Below, piece by piece: positions 10,152 to 22,200 of a stretch of DNA of 64,000 bases (position 1 is its first letter; every line of letters starts with the position of its first letter). Location of the stretch: contig NC_070567.1 in assembly GCF_026914185.1 (NCBI RefSeq), forward strand, positions 2,382,001 through 2,446,000, given 5' to 3'. The translations under genes and the position numbers were made by a program. The notes below the pieces were generated by a model. The model saw only the letters and a program-made list of their open reading frames with translations. It had not been told where the DNA came from and searched no databases. Source of the stretch: Puccinia triticina (taxonomy: Eukaryota; Basidiomycota; Pucciniomycetes; Pucciniales; Pucciniaceae).

Positions 10152-12551
10152 TGTGGTGTTCTGTGCCTGTGTCAATGCCAAAGAGGATACAACAGAGGGT
10201 GGAGACAGTACAGTCATCATACAAGAGGAGGAGATAGTATCACACCAACAGTTAAGGCACATACGAACCAAAGAAGGATTTGTAGTAAGGAATAGTCTCA
10301 ACCAGGAACAGAAGGAAGGAGCGCAAAGGAAGAAGGAAGGGAGGAAGGAATAGGAGGAAGAGGAGGAGAGGCCAAGACCCCCAGAATCCAGAATGGTCAC
10401 GGTGTGGTGGCCCCTCTCGTGGCCAGCTATTCAGGAGCATCACCGCCGCCAGCAACATCAAGACCAAGACTCCACTCGCTTCTCACTCCTCAAGACTCAT
10501 CAATATCCTCAAGACCTTCAAGAATTCACCCTCTTTCCATCATCTTCCCACTTTCCACCTTCCCACTTTCCACCTTCCCACTTTCCACCTTCCCACTTTC
10601 AACTGGCTCCCTTCTCAAGATCTTCCCCTTTTCCCTTCCTTTTCCCTCTCCTCATCTTCCACCCCCTTCTCTTCCATACTCCTTCCCCTCTTTCACTTCC
10701 CCTGTCCCCTGCCATCTAACTCTTTCATTTTTCTTGGTCCTAACACAGCATGTGCTGTGGGTTTATTTCCTTGTTTTGTTTCTGGTTTCTGTCTCTTTCT
10801 GTTTGTTTTTGCCTGTCTTGAGTGTTTTCTGTCTCCTCTTTTCTTTCTTCCTTTCTTCTCTCTGGCTCTTTTCTTTCTGCCTCATCTCACTGTGCTTTTC
10901 TTGTTTCTTTGTGTTATGTTCTCTTTTCCTGCTTCTCTTGTTTGTTGTGAGTGTGTGCGCGTGTAGCGCGCGGAGGATGTGATGAAATGTATGTGACATG
11001 TCACCCGGAGTCCAAGTTCAGCTCGAACTTGGATGATGGGTGGCCATGGCATTCTGATCCCCAGAATACGGACCATCACTGAGCTTATAGATCCTATCTT
11101 CAGAGTTTCAACTTACGGGCTCCGCCCGCCGATCATCCTTCATCAGAGTTTTCCGGATCTTTTTCCTTCCTCTTCCTTAAGATCACATCTCCCTTCCCCT
11201 CAAACAAAACAACCGCCGCCAAGGATCCAAACCCCCGGCGAACTTCTCAAAACCACCCAAAACCCAATAGCTATCCCTGATCCCCCCCATTTTCAGCGCT
11301 CATCACCACGGACGACCCAGCCACGAGGGCAGCCTAAACAGCACCCATCCCCTCACACGACTGCCTCCGCTTGTACGGACAGGAGTCCCTCAACGGATAG
11401 TTGCAATCTATACATCTGCTTGCTCAAGGAAGATTCTATCAGGAGGCTGTGTTGTTTGGAGGTGGAGTTAGAAGGTATCTATTAGGAGGCTGTGTTGTTT
11501 GGAGGTGGATTTAGAAGGTATCTATCCGGAGGCTGTGTTGTTTGGGAGGTGGAGATAGAAGGTATCTAACACAGGCTGCAGTACAGCATCTTTGGCTAGA
11601 GTCTTTGTATTTGTTTGCTCAAGGAAAATTCTATCAGGAGGCTGTGTTGTTTGGGAAGTGGAGTTAGAAGGTATCTAAAACAGGCTGCACAGCATCTTTG
11701 GCTGGAGTCTTTGTATTTGTTTGTTCAGGGAAGATTCTATCAGGAGGCTGTGTTGTTTGGAGGTGGAGTTAGAAGGTATCTATCTGAAGGCTGTGTAGTT
11801 GTTTGATGTTTGGCTGTGGATTTAAAGTGTATCTAGCACAGCAAAGCTGTGTTATTTGTATTTGTGGCTGTGTATAAAGGCTGTGTAGGTGAGAACCTCT
11901 GCAGCAGAAATCCCTCACAAGGAGCTTCCTGGAGCAGAAATCCCTCATCCTCCAACATAAAAGGAGGGCCTCTCCCCACTATAATTTTTCTTTTTCCCCA
12001 TCAGCCTATAGAGGTTTGGTCACTGTGGTTAGTTTTTAGTTTGTAGCAGCCTAGGCAGGTCTGTTTATTGTGGTTATTAGTAGTGGATTAGTGTAGAGAA
12101 CTGTAGTGTGTGTTAAGATCAGTAGTAGAACCAACAACCAACCAACCAGCAACCAACATCCAACCCATATATATATATCTATATTTACTTTGTAACAGAT
12201 TATTATAACCACATAGTGTCAGCAATTCAACATCACAAATTTTTACAACATATATCAAACTTCATCGCACCCACCACGTTAAACCAAGTTACAAAAGATT
12301 TACCAAAACTATTGATGCAAGTGATCTAGGTCAGATAGAGATTACTATACAAAAGTAAGAGCTATCTTTGGAATCAGCCACACCATTTAAATATTGATTA
12401 CAAGACTCTTGGTTATTTGCATAGTACCATCAGAGGGGCAGGTCTTTCAAACCACCCGTAAAATTGTAATAGGCTTTCAACTTATTCACAACTTATCTCC
12501 CCCTCAACGGAACTTTGATTACCACTCATCCATCCCTTTGGAGTCCCTACA
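10152..12551 (+). repeat. Gypsy-1 5' LTR (1,406 bp net)
   Basis: It starts TGTGGTGTTC and ends GAGTCCCTACA. It contains a tandem module built on 'aggaggctgtgttgtttgg' and 'agttagaaggtatct' (about 11420-11790), two 'aaatccctca' words and 'acataaaagg' at 11955. Apart from the inserted solo LTR it matches 22455-23860 nearly base for base. The module repeats may be enhancer-like (inference). Confidence 0.93.
10403..11392 (+). mobile_element. Solo LTR, 990 bp, TSD ACGG, inside the Gypsy-1 5' LTR
   Basis: It starts TGTGGTGGCC and ends GAGTCCCTCA, flanked by ACGG (10399-10402, 11393-11396). The empty site is present in the Gypsy-1 3' LTR ('tcacggatagttg', 22698). It contains 'cactttccaccttcc' repeats near 10549-10600. 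Because it entered one LTR of a young element, it is among the youngest events in the window. It has no gene. Confidence 0.9.
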
Positions 12552-12553
12552 TC

Positions 12554-12570
12554 TGGTGTCCCAACAGTGG
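12554..12570 (+). other. Primer binding site of Gypsy-1
   Basis: 'tggtgtcccaacagtgg' lies two bases after the LTR and begins with TGG. Gypsy-2 has the identical PBS on the minus strand beside its LTR (about 44351-44367). This ties the two elements to one superfamily. Confidence 0.8.
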
Positions 12571-12794
12571 CCATTACCTTTGGAAAGATCATCAAGTCAT
12601 CAACCGATTTAAGCAGATCATCAGTAACTTCAACTAACGGGGGATCAAGATAGTTGGACGGCGGCAAGGACAGGATTTCAGGAACGGATAACGGCAAGAA
12701 CGGGATTTCAGAAGTAGACGGCGAGGATCAAGACGAGGATAGGATATCATCAGCAAGTGACTGAAGGGATAGGATTTGGCGTACGTGGCGGGAT

Positions 12795-15328
12795 TTGGAT
12801 CTAAGTCTGGATTACAACACCAGGGAGTGGGAATACGGGGATTTGACCGAGCAAGAGAGAGAATTTCTGAGTGAATACTGTGATCAAGTCACCAGGAAGA
12901 AGTCAGAAGATTTGGAAGAGCAACTGCTTGGATATCAGCGATTACCCATCATGGATCCACCAATTCACTATCAGACAGCTATACTTCAAGAACAGTCAGC
13001 TATTATTCAAGAGCAGTCAGCAATTATTCAAGAACAGCGAGCAGCTTTGAAAAGGATGGAGGAAAGGATGGCAGCTTTTTTTGACCAGCAGAAGGCACCA
13101 CAGAATGTACCTATACCAGAAACCCCAGTTCAACAAGGACCCTCACTTCAATTTGCAACTTCAACTCCGTTCACACCAAGACCAGTGGGTATGGACACAA
13201 CAATTCAAGGAATTACGGATAGCATGGGGGAAACACCTGGATCATCACCAAACTCTAGTCAGTTCAGATCACGAGCAGAGGTCAAGTTAGTGGACGAGGA
13301 AAAGGGTGTTTTACTAGATACCAAGAAGATGAACTTACATTTTGATGGGACTGAAGTGGAGTTGTTCATTCAGCGTGTGGAAAAGATAGCTTCAATGCAA
13401 AAAGCTGGTGGGCAAGATGTGGCCTTACAATTGCCATTCCTGGTAAGGGAACGGAAGATTAGTGAATGTATTGAGAACTGTCAGCGGTGGGTTACTGCGG
13501 GGAAGATGTGAATCCACTCGATGGAAGTTTACTGGGATAATCCAGTGGCTCCGAGTCGTAGATGGGGTTGAATCTGATCCAAAGAGTTTACGCCCAGCCG
13601 GTGATAAGTATTTGAGACAGTCAGGCTTGAGTTTCCGGACAGTGATTTGTTGATATGAGGGAAACTGGCTATTTGAAGTAGTGATGTGTTGATGTATCTT
13701 CAAATAAAGAGGAATGAATAAAAGATGTTTATTATGTTCTTCTCTTCTGAAAGTCTGGCGAACAATAGAATCCAGCGAGTACAACTTATGAGCTTCCATC
13801 TACAAGTATCACTAGGTAGAAGCATAAATCATATGTCAATAACAAGGGAAATGAAAGTGAAACAGATGTGAAACTTGTAAGGAGTGCAGATGGTGTAGTA
13901 AAAGCTGATCTGGCAATCTAAGGGGTAGAAGGGTTTTACTTGCCAGCTGACAAGAACATGGAGGGTCATGAGAACCGGGATTGGGAGCTGCTGAAGACGG
14001 AACTCATTCGAAAATGGGGAAGGGCAACACCAAAAAGGCGATTCAATGAGGGATCAATAGGCACCTTGGTTGGAAAGTATGCAGACAAGGGTGGCATCCA
14101 AACAAAGGAGGAGTACCGGTCGTTTATAGGTGATCTTGAGGAAATACTGGCATACTTGAAGAAGATGGGATACGAGGACGTTAACATGGAGAGTGGGGAA
14201 CCACTTTGGAAGGCAATTTCAACAGAGATACGGCGAGACGTGGCACGTGATATGGCGCATGATAAGAAATTACGCAAGACCAAGGACGGAAAGGCACTGG
14301 TACCTAAGCTGGAACAGTTGAAGGAATACGTGGAGGCATCATTGGCGGTATTGGATATGGATGTGGGTACTACAAAAGGTAAGAATGTCAGCAAGGATCC
14401 AGAAACCAATGAGGAAGTTCAAGCAAAACCCCAGTCAGAGGCGGGGAATGATAAGGTAAAGGCATTAGAGGAGGAAATTAAGAAATTACGTACAGATTTG
14501 AATACTAACTTGAATACTAACTTGAATACTAACCCAAATTCTAGACCTTTCCCACCTCATTTAGCAGCACCAAGACAGTCAGCACCAGGGTTTAGACCAG
14601 CAGGATCAGGAGGACCACTGTTCCCACGGCCACCAATTCAGTGTTTTTATTGTAAGGAGATGGACCATACAGTCATGTTTTGCTCACATCTGAGTGAAGA
14701 CATAACCAAGCGGGCAGTATTCAAGTCAGGTCCAAACTATTACTATCCCAACAAGGAACCAATTCCATCGGACACAGGGGATTCTATTTGGGAACTGGTA
14801 CGGCGATACGCAGAGCGGGTTGAGTTAAGCAAGGAAGGAGCAGAAATGAGAGCAAATATGGCCGCAGGAAACATGGGACCAGTGAACTTACAGGAACCAA
14901 CGGCAACAATGATTTCAACCAATCGATGGGAGATGTGGAGTCCACCAGAGATGCATTACGGCGAGGAGGACGAGGAAATTCAGATTGGTTTTGGCCTACA
15001 AAGATCTCCAAGGAATGCCGAAAAGGAGAAGGAAAAAGAAAGTCAGCCAACTCAATCCAAACCTGAGAAAGCGGAAAAACCCAAGGAAACTGCACCTAAG
15101 CCCCCAGCACCAAATCAAGAAGCCAATAAGAGGCCAGCAGCAGGACGTAAGAGGAGGTCAAGTTATCCTGGAGCATGGGTGGAAGGAACATCGGATGACG
15201 GAAGCAGCGAAGGTGAGGAAAACCAGGAACAGGAGCAGCTAGCGGAGAAAGAAGTGGAAAGCAAAGAGGAGGAATCAGCAAAAGAATCAACGGAGAAGAA
15301 TGTGGATAGAGTCAAAGTTGGGGGGGGG
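12795..15328 (+). pseudogene. gag: Gypsy-1 gag with CCHC zinc knuckle, split by a solo LTR
   Basis: Coding pieces are 12795-13478 and 13958-15328, in one frame after removing 479 bp. The start is uncertain: the frame is open before any ATG, and a plausible ATG is at 12951 (MDPPIHYQTA). Features are three QEQSAI repeats in a coiled coil, the capsid block LLDTKKMNLHFDGTEVELF (about 13313), and WELLKTELIRKWGRA after the insertion. An LNTN repeat lies near 14495, and the zinc knuckle is CFYCKEMDHTVMFC (about 14642). The C-terminus is acidic and low-complexity. The frame is lost in the G tract 15319-15328. Gypsy-2 gag aligns along the whole length. Confidence 0.85.
13479..13952 (+). mobile_element. 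Solo LTR, 474 bp, TSD AGAAC, in Gypsy-1 gag
   Basis: It starts TGTCAGC and ends GCTGACA, a 7-bp inverted terminal match. TSD AGAAC is at 13474-13478 and 13953-13957. Excision restores the frame ISECIEN-MEGHENR, which matches ISETIEQMEGHES in Gypsy-2. The TGTCAGC ends resemble the Gypsy-3 and Gypsy-5 LTR termini. Confidence 0.9.
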
Positions 15329-16934
15329 ATTAAGGAAGAAAATACTGAAGCAAAGTTTCACACTCACCTTAGAGGAACTCTTGTTAATTGCCCCAAAATT
15401 TCTACAAGATTTGAATAACCTGCCGGCAGGTGAGGTTAAGATGGCAAATCGACAACAGAATTCAGGAAGATGTAACCGGGACAACTTTGCGGAAGAATTT
15501 GACTGTCGGGGTCAACCACTTCACCTAGCTGCTCCTCTGACATATGCATGCCCGTTAGGATTTGTCAATATTAATATTAATGGACAAAAAATTAAGGCGT
15601 TAGTTGATAGTGGGGCGGAATTGAATATCATGCCAGAAACTGTTGCTCTGCAGTTGCAACTACCTACCAGGGAAATCAGTATGAATATTACGGGTATTGG
15701 CGGTCATTCTTCACCCATTGTGGGCCTAGCAGAATCTATTCCGTTCCATATAGACGTGGAGGACAACAAAGCAGCAAATTTTTTTATTGTTCGAGGCAAG
15801 GTATATACGGTGCTGGGAAGACCTTTCTTGGCGGATCACAAAGTGCGACTAGAGTTGTCAAAAGCACGAGGAGAAATTTTGAGCTATGAGATGTTGGATG
15901 GAGAGAGATTGTGTATACCAATCTGCGCACCAGAAATTCCAGGATGGGAAATGGAACCTCCACGAAGAATAGCGGGTAAATGTTTTAGTATTCAAACTGA
16001 GACATACGAGGATAATAATGGACAGCCAACAATCAACAAAACATCAGGTGGGGAAGACATCGGTGTGGTGTTATTGGATGGAGATGGGTATTTGACAGGC
16101 AAGAGTGCATGCTCAGGGAACGATGTTCAATCCATAAGTGAAAAGGACGGCAATGTAAGAAGCAATGGGGTGCTAGTGGTAGAGAACAACAAGCAAGGAC
16201 CAGAGTACAAAATTCAAGAACAAGGAGAGATTACGTTAGGGGATTCCGCAGAAGCATACCGCTATCAGGACGATGGGAAAATGGGTGGTGGTGAAGATTA
16301 CCTGGAAAGGACGGGCCTGAATAACTCTGAACCGGCACCCATTGAGAGCAAAACATGGATCTCTAAGGATGAACTGGACAGCAAGGTTAAGTGGGATACT
16401 AGTTGGAACAAGTTGCCAGAATTCATGAAAAGCCCGGTAGGCCCGGAACCCCGGTTATTCCCAATTAAAGCTGATTATATAGACCAAGGATACCCGGTCA
16501 AGGAATTTTTGCGAATGTTTCCGGAAACGTATAGCTCCATTGCAGGAAACTGTTGGGATGAGCTACCTGGATACTGGACAGGTTGGATAGGATTCATGAT
16601 GTTGCTAAATCACGAAGGAACCCTAGGATACTTGAGGAATGACAATATTTGGCCAGAATCCTGGTGGATTACCTTAGATGATTGACAGGATATGTACTGG
16701 GGAAATACAGTAGGTAAAGTCATTACGGCAGAGCAAGAAACCTACTATAACTGGCAGGATAGGCGGGAGGAGGAAGAGGCATTCTTGGCAGAAACCATAG
16801 CAAAAATGGTACTTCTGTTTGTTAGATTTGACTGGGACTTATTTAAATGGGCCTTAAGAGATGAGCAGGCGCAACGTGGTGCGGGGTACATCACCTTTTG
16901 GAAGGATTGGGAGTATTCAGTTATCACTGAATGA
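15328..16934 (+). pseudogene. Gypsy-1 aspartic protease with a long unknown C-terminal domain
   Basis: Downstream of the G tract the correct frame reads FTLTLEELLLIAPKFLQ, matching YTLTLEEILKIAPHFLK in Gypsy-2. The protease has KALVDSGAELNIMP (about 15595), the second block GIGGHSSPIVGLAESIP, and VLGRPFLADHKVRLELS. A conserved block after it, RLCIPICAPEIPGWEMEPP, is shared with Gypsy-2. Then come about 330 residues with no domain I recognise, rich in Trp and Asp (GYWTGWIGFMML, IWPESWWITLDD). A TGA at 16683 interrupts the frame, which stays open to 16934. Unusually, RT does not follow; a spacer with an opposite-strand gene comes next. Confidence 0.8.
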
Positions 16935-17444
16935 CTTAAATTTCATCTCAAAGTTTGGACCAAATTGTTTTATTCAGTGCTGGGAAGAGTCCTCTGTGTA
17001 CAATAGTTTTTTTCAGGGAAAAGAGTAACAGTAGGTGGGCTAAGGTAGTATAAGTGCAATTTGTTTCTCTCTCATGTAGGTCTATATGTAAGAAAAATAA
17101 AATAAAATAAGGTAAAAATAGAACAGACTGATTTTTTTCTTTGGTTCTTTTGATGATACTTTAGCTATTGATTGTTTTTGTATGGTTTGAGCATTGTAAA
17201 ACAGGGAAGAAGGGAGAATCTAATAAGCAGGAGCGGTCGGGTCATAGCCAGTGTGGGTAGTTTCAATTCTATCAAGGCAAAGTATGCAGGATAGGAGGAA
17301 GCGATACACAAGGAAAGGTTGGGAGTCAGGATTAGGAACAGCGTAAAGTTCCTCCCTAAGAAGAAAGATTATGGTCAGGGCTAGGCAGGGCAGATTGAAA
17401 ATCAGATAAGGGTTTAAGTAAGGTCAGCAACAAGAAAAAGGAGC
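16935..17444. other. Gypsy-1 spacer, 3' side of the antisense gene
   Basis: About 510 bp without coding on the plus strand. On the minus strand this is the 3' flank of the gene ending at 17445. AT-rich tracts (for example 'aataaaataaaataa' near 17097) could hold polyadenylation signals for the plus-strand protease transcript. Nothing else is seen. Confidence 0.4.
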
Positions 17445-18223
17445 TTACAAATTTTCACGGTGAGAGGAGAACCAGGCCTCTAGGAGTCGAGCGTCCTCGC
17501 GCAGCGTTTGATGATGTATGGCATCCGGATGGTTGGGCGGGAAGGACGCAAGCAATAAGTTAAGGGAGGTGAGAAAACCCGAGAAGTTAGCGATCAAGAA
17601 GGCAGCGCTGTATTGTGCATCGGTTCGGGCAGGAGGATCAGGACGGGTAGGAGGATCGGTGACCATGGGGGTAGGACCAAAAGCGCTATTGAATCCAAAG
17701 TCATGCTGTATAAAACCAAAGTCATGCTGTACTTGCGGCATAGCTACTCGGGTCGGCGTAGGTGGAAGGCGACCAGTATTGAAAGGAGGAGCATTGTCAC
17801 GACAAGGACGATTAGCTAGCTGAGAGGATCGACAAGCGATCGGGGCAGTAGCCCAGTAAGGATGAGGGGCTGGGGGGGACTGCATGGCAAAAGCAGGGGT
17901 CGGAGGCCATCGCCGAGCGCCTGGGGTGGCGACCGAGCCCGAACGGACGCGAGGGGTAGCTTGGAGACTAGGTCTTGAAGGGACGGCCAACGCCGAGTAG
18001 GGAGGAGGAGGATCAGCATCAGGGCCAACCTCAGGAACCCAATTAGTCACGATAGGCTGGCCCATCGTTAAGTTGCATAAATAAAAGTAACAAAAGTAAA
18101 GGAACGGGGTTTTTTTTAGCGAATAGAGAACATCTCTGGTCTTTGATTAAGCACAAAGCTTACGGGGGGACGGCGAGCTGCGTTATCATTTGGTCTAGCG
18201 GATGCCTGACGAGAATTGTTCAT
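17445..18223 (-). CDS. Antisense two-exon gene inside Gypsy-1 (223 aa, unknown)
   Basis: Exon 1 is 18223-18164 (60 nt, MNNSRQASARPNDNAARRPP). The intron is 18163-18057 (107 bp, donor GTAAGC, acceptor AG, with branch-like 'cttaac' 13 bases before the AG). Exon 2 is 18056-17445. Both exons join in phase 0 and give 672 nt including the stop. The protein is proline-rich (DPPPPYSALAVPSRPSLQ; PPTRPDPPARTDAQYSAA) with a duplicated QHDFGF motif. Its C-terminus is helical, SLNLLLASFPPNHPDA then ARLLEAWFSSH. No known domain is recognised. It lies opposite to the element, between protease and RT, and its base composition is more GC-rich than its flanks. Gypsy-2 has a spliced opposite-strand gene in the same slot. 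Function is unknown; a regulatory or accessory protein is only a guess. Confidence 0.65.
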
Positions 18224-19244
18224 GGTTGGAAAACAACTGAAGAAGATCAAGGTGCAGGCGAAGTAGCGCGTAAGCTACTTATTGTTTGAGGAGGAGTCTT
18301 GCAGCTGAGGAGAGTCTACTCAAGGCGGTGTAGGGAAAAAGAAAACAAATAGACCCACTATTGATGAGGAGGGAGTATGCTGCCGACTCGGAGTCCATAG
18401 CCGAGGACGAGTAGACATGCTGTTTCTACTAAACTAAAGAAGAGAATATTGCAAATCAGAATAAGTATGGCGCGAAGAAGGTTGCATGGATGACTTTACC
18501 CTTGAAATTCAAAAGGACGGCGCAATAGCGAGTGTGACAAAGGTATTTGAATCAGATCTCGTGGCGTGCGGCACGGCATCGAGCGGCATTTGGCGCCTTC
18601 GCAGTCGAGGCTTCACTGGTGTGGTGGAGCCGAGGCTCAATCAATTGGTCGGCTTTATTTCCATAATTACATGTATATCGCCAATCGGAGAAGAGGAGAA
18701 GCTGGGCGACGCGAATAGTAGGACCGGAGCATTCAAACAGTCGGATCAAAGGGTAAGCAGACGGATTGAAAGAGACAGTGCGGGACCCCGGAGGGCAGAA
18801 GGCTTGGGGATCGAGTATCAGTAAGGGGTTTGAGCCCCGGAGCAACGCCGCGCGGCGCCTGCGCACTGTTACCTGGCACCAAGGCGATGGATTAGACTGA
18901 TAGGCTAGGACAGAGGCAAGTATATATATATATATATAATAAATGAATAAATAAAGAAGAAAAAAAAAGTAATAATAAAAGAATAAAGAAAAAAAAAAAT
19001 GTGACGTGTAGGCAGCAATTAGGTTTGTGTGCCAAGGGTTAGGGTGGGTAACATCAATAAATTCATGAAGTTAAGTACAGATATAAGAAGGAAAGAATAT
19101 GCGCTTAAGTGAAATGGTTTAACAGCTGATTAAAACTCCATTTACAGATTATTTAAGCAGATCAAAAATCAAATTAACTGACCTCATTTTTTTTATACAG
19201 AATTAAGCAGAAGGGTAGCTAACATTTTTAGGCTTGCAGGCAAG
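18224..19244. other. Gypsy-1 spacer between antisense gene and pol
   Basis: About 1 kb, presumably holding the antisense gene's promoter. A (TA)n run lies near 18921-18939, followed by A-rich sequence. An open frame at 18486-18824 has a frame of similar length on the opposite strand and no recognisable features, so I do not call it. Just before the pol ATG is 'ggcttgcag', a good splice acceptor, which suggests pol may be expressed from a spliced RNA (inference). Confidence 0.4.
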
Positions 19245-22200
19245 ATGGAGAGAAGAATTAGTGCAGCCAAATACAAAGGTGTGGACAAGAAAATTAGACC
19301 GGTGAATCAGCCAATGCCACATGAGACCTGAATCCCCCACTTGGACGACCTGCTTTATCAAGAGACCCCTACAAAACACCTCTCACTCCATTTCCACCGG
19401 TATTTAGAGAGACAGCAAGAATTACGGCAAAAAGACTTGAGTCCGTCAACTTTGGACCCCCGGGATGGCTTCAAGACAAGGAATTGCAACTACTAAAACA
19501 TGTTGTCGTAATATGGGAAAGAGCAATAGCATTTAAAGAAGAAGAAAGAGGGATACTCAAGCATGAATATGGGCAGCCCTATAAGATTCCGGTCATTCCT
19601 CACGAACCCTGGCAGCAACGGCCCATTCCTATCCCAAAAGCAATTATAGGAGATTTTATTGAGTTAGTACGGCAAGGAATTCGGACGGGGCTCTATGAAC
19701 AATTGACATCAAGTTACTCTAGCCCAGTTTTCTGTGTTACTAAATCAAACAGGAAGCTAAGAATAGTGCATGATTTACAGAAGCTCAATAAGGTTACAAT
19801 TAAGGACGCTGGATTACCACCAAATATTGAAGAATTTGTTGAATCATTTGCCGGGAGAGCATGTTATGGATTGGGAGATATTATGGGAGGGTATGACAAA
19901 CGGGAATTGGACCCAGCTTCAAGGCCTCTAACTACATTTGAAACACCTTTAGGACGGCTGCAGCTTACCCGGTTACCACAGGGAGCAACCAATTCAGTAG
20001 CAGTTTATCAAGCACAAATGACATGGATTTTGCAATCAGAACTTCCAGAAAACGTGGGCATATTCATTGATGATGGAGGGATTAAAGGACCCCGAACGGA
20101 TTATGGTGGGGCCCCATTGACAGAAAATCCTAAAATACAAAAGTTCATCTGGGAATATGCAATCACTCTAGAGCGTATTCTATTTCAAATAGAAGAGGGC
20201 AGCTTGACAATCTCAGGGGAAAAATTTGCTTGTTGTGTACCAGCATTGGATATAGTAGGACATGTAGTTTCAAATCAAGGTAGGACCATTTCAGCCAAGA
20301 AAATTAACAAGGTACAGAGTTGGCCACCTCTAAGGAGCAAAAAGGACGTGCGCAGCTTCCTGGGGCTTTGCGTCTATGTCAGAATGTTCATTATGGATTT
20401 CTCAACAATTGCGGCACCTTTACGGCGGTTGACAAGATTAGATGTGGAATTCAGGTGGGACGAAGCATGTGAAACGGCATTTCAGGATCTAAAAAGAATT
20501 GTGGGGGAAGAAATTGTGTTGATAAAACTTGACTATGGTAGTGCGGCAGGAAAAATCATATTGGCAGTAGACTCAAGTTTTATTGCTGCAGGAGCTGTAC
20601 TTATGCAAGAAGATAAGGAAGGCTTGGCTAGACCAGTATCTTACGAGTCAGTAGGGTTCACGCGCACAGAGGCTGACTATGCGCAATCCAAGCTGGAACT
20701 GTGCGGAGTGGCAAAAATCCTGAAGAAACTTCAAACAACACTTTGGGGACAACATTTCGAATTACAAGTGGACGCCAATGCACTAATCCAGATGATAAAT
20801 TCTCCTAGTCTACCGGATGCACCCATGACACGGTGGGTGGCGTTTATTCAATTATTCTCATTTGATCTTCAACACAAGCCAGGAAAAACATTTACCATGC
20901 CAGACGGACTATCAAGGCGCGAAGTGGACAAGGATGAAGTTCTAAAGGAGTTCAATGACAAAGAAAACTGGGTAAAACCTCATCCAGGGTTTGGAACAAA
21001 GGTGGTTGGAGCTGCGGAAAATAAGAATGAGGAGATTGAAAACAATTTGACAGGGTTCTGGCAACGCATGAAGGAATATCTGGGGACCTTGAAGAGACCA
21101 GCAGGATCTTCTGACATGGAATTTCAGAAACTTAAGAGGCGTTCGCCCAACTATTTTGTTGAGAATGGACAACTAAAGAAAAGAAACAACCCCTACAGCC
21201 AACTGATCGTCACTGACCCAAAGGTACAGGAAAAGATAATGAAGGCGCTACATGAGGATTTAGGGCACCGGGGAATGGGCGAAACATACAGGCGGATAAA
21301 ACTAAGGTATTGGTGGGAAGGGATGAAGAAAAGCATTAAGCGATGGGTTCAATCCTGTGAAAGCTGCCAGAGGCGGAGTCAAATACTTCAAAAGGAGACG
21401 GGAAAGGCAACTTGTACAACTACTCTTTTCGAACGGGTCAGTATGGACGCGGTGCACATCAAGGCTGGGAAGTGGAAATATTTAGTTGTGGCTAGGGTTG
21501 ATTTTTCGGGATGGGCAGAAACAGTAGGATTGACAAGTCTAAAGTCAAGCAAGATTGCCGAATGGTTTACAACAGAATGGATATATCGATACGGGGTTCC
21601 AAAGGAGGTAACTGTAGATGGGGGGGCGGAATTCAAAAAGGAGCTGCAGTCAGCAATGAAGAAAGTTGGCACCAAACTCAGAACCATCACGCCATACTAT
21701 CCGGAAGCTCAAGGAATGGTAGAAAGAGGACATAAGGAAATAAAAGATGCTTTGACAAAGATGTGTGGGGAGGACAGGCGTAAGTGGAAGGATTTCTTAC
21801 CATTAGTGACTTTTGCAGATCGGATATCAACTAAACGTACCACTGGGTACTCACCTTATGAGTTACAATTCGGGCAGGTAGCAATTTTACCTATTGACCG
21901 TGAATTAGGAAGCTTTCTTACAGTGGATTGGGACAGGGTCCGGACAACAGCAGAGCTTCTTGAAGCGCGCGCAGAACAGCTGGAAGAAAGGGAGGATAAA
22001 ATAGAGGAAGCCTACAACAAGATGAAGAAATCACGGGAAGTTTCCGTGCAATATTGGGATAAACAATTGGCACATCGACTAAGGGAACCACTAAGTTCAG
22101 GAGATTTGGTTCTTGTTTATAATAAGGCCCTGGAAACACAATGGGGAAAATTGTTTGCTAGTAAGTGGCATGGGCCATATAAGGTGGTTAGACAGATACA

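Noticed and set aside
9418..10353. C-terminus of the Copia frame after residue DWHA
   Set aside because: From 10152 the sequence is the Gypsy-1 LTR; the same peptide (VVFCACVNA) appears wherever this LTR interrupts a frame.
10393..10982. 192-codon hydrophobic frame that looks like a membrane protein
   Set aside because: It starts at the edge of and lies within a solo LTR of pyrimidine-rich sequence; the T/C bias explains the Phe/Leu/Ser content.
17518..17823. Plus-strand frame opposite the antisense gene of Gypsy-1
   Set aside because: Low-complexity mirror of the proline-rich exon; no start context, splice partner or conservation.
18486..18866. Overlapping frames of about 105 codons on both strands
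   Set aside because: Similar length on both strands, no motif and no counterpart in Gypsy-2.
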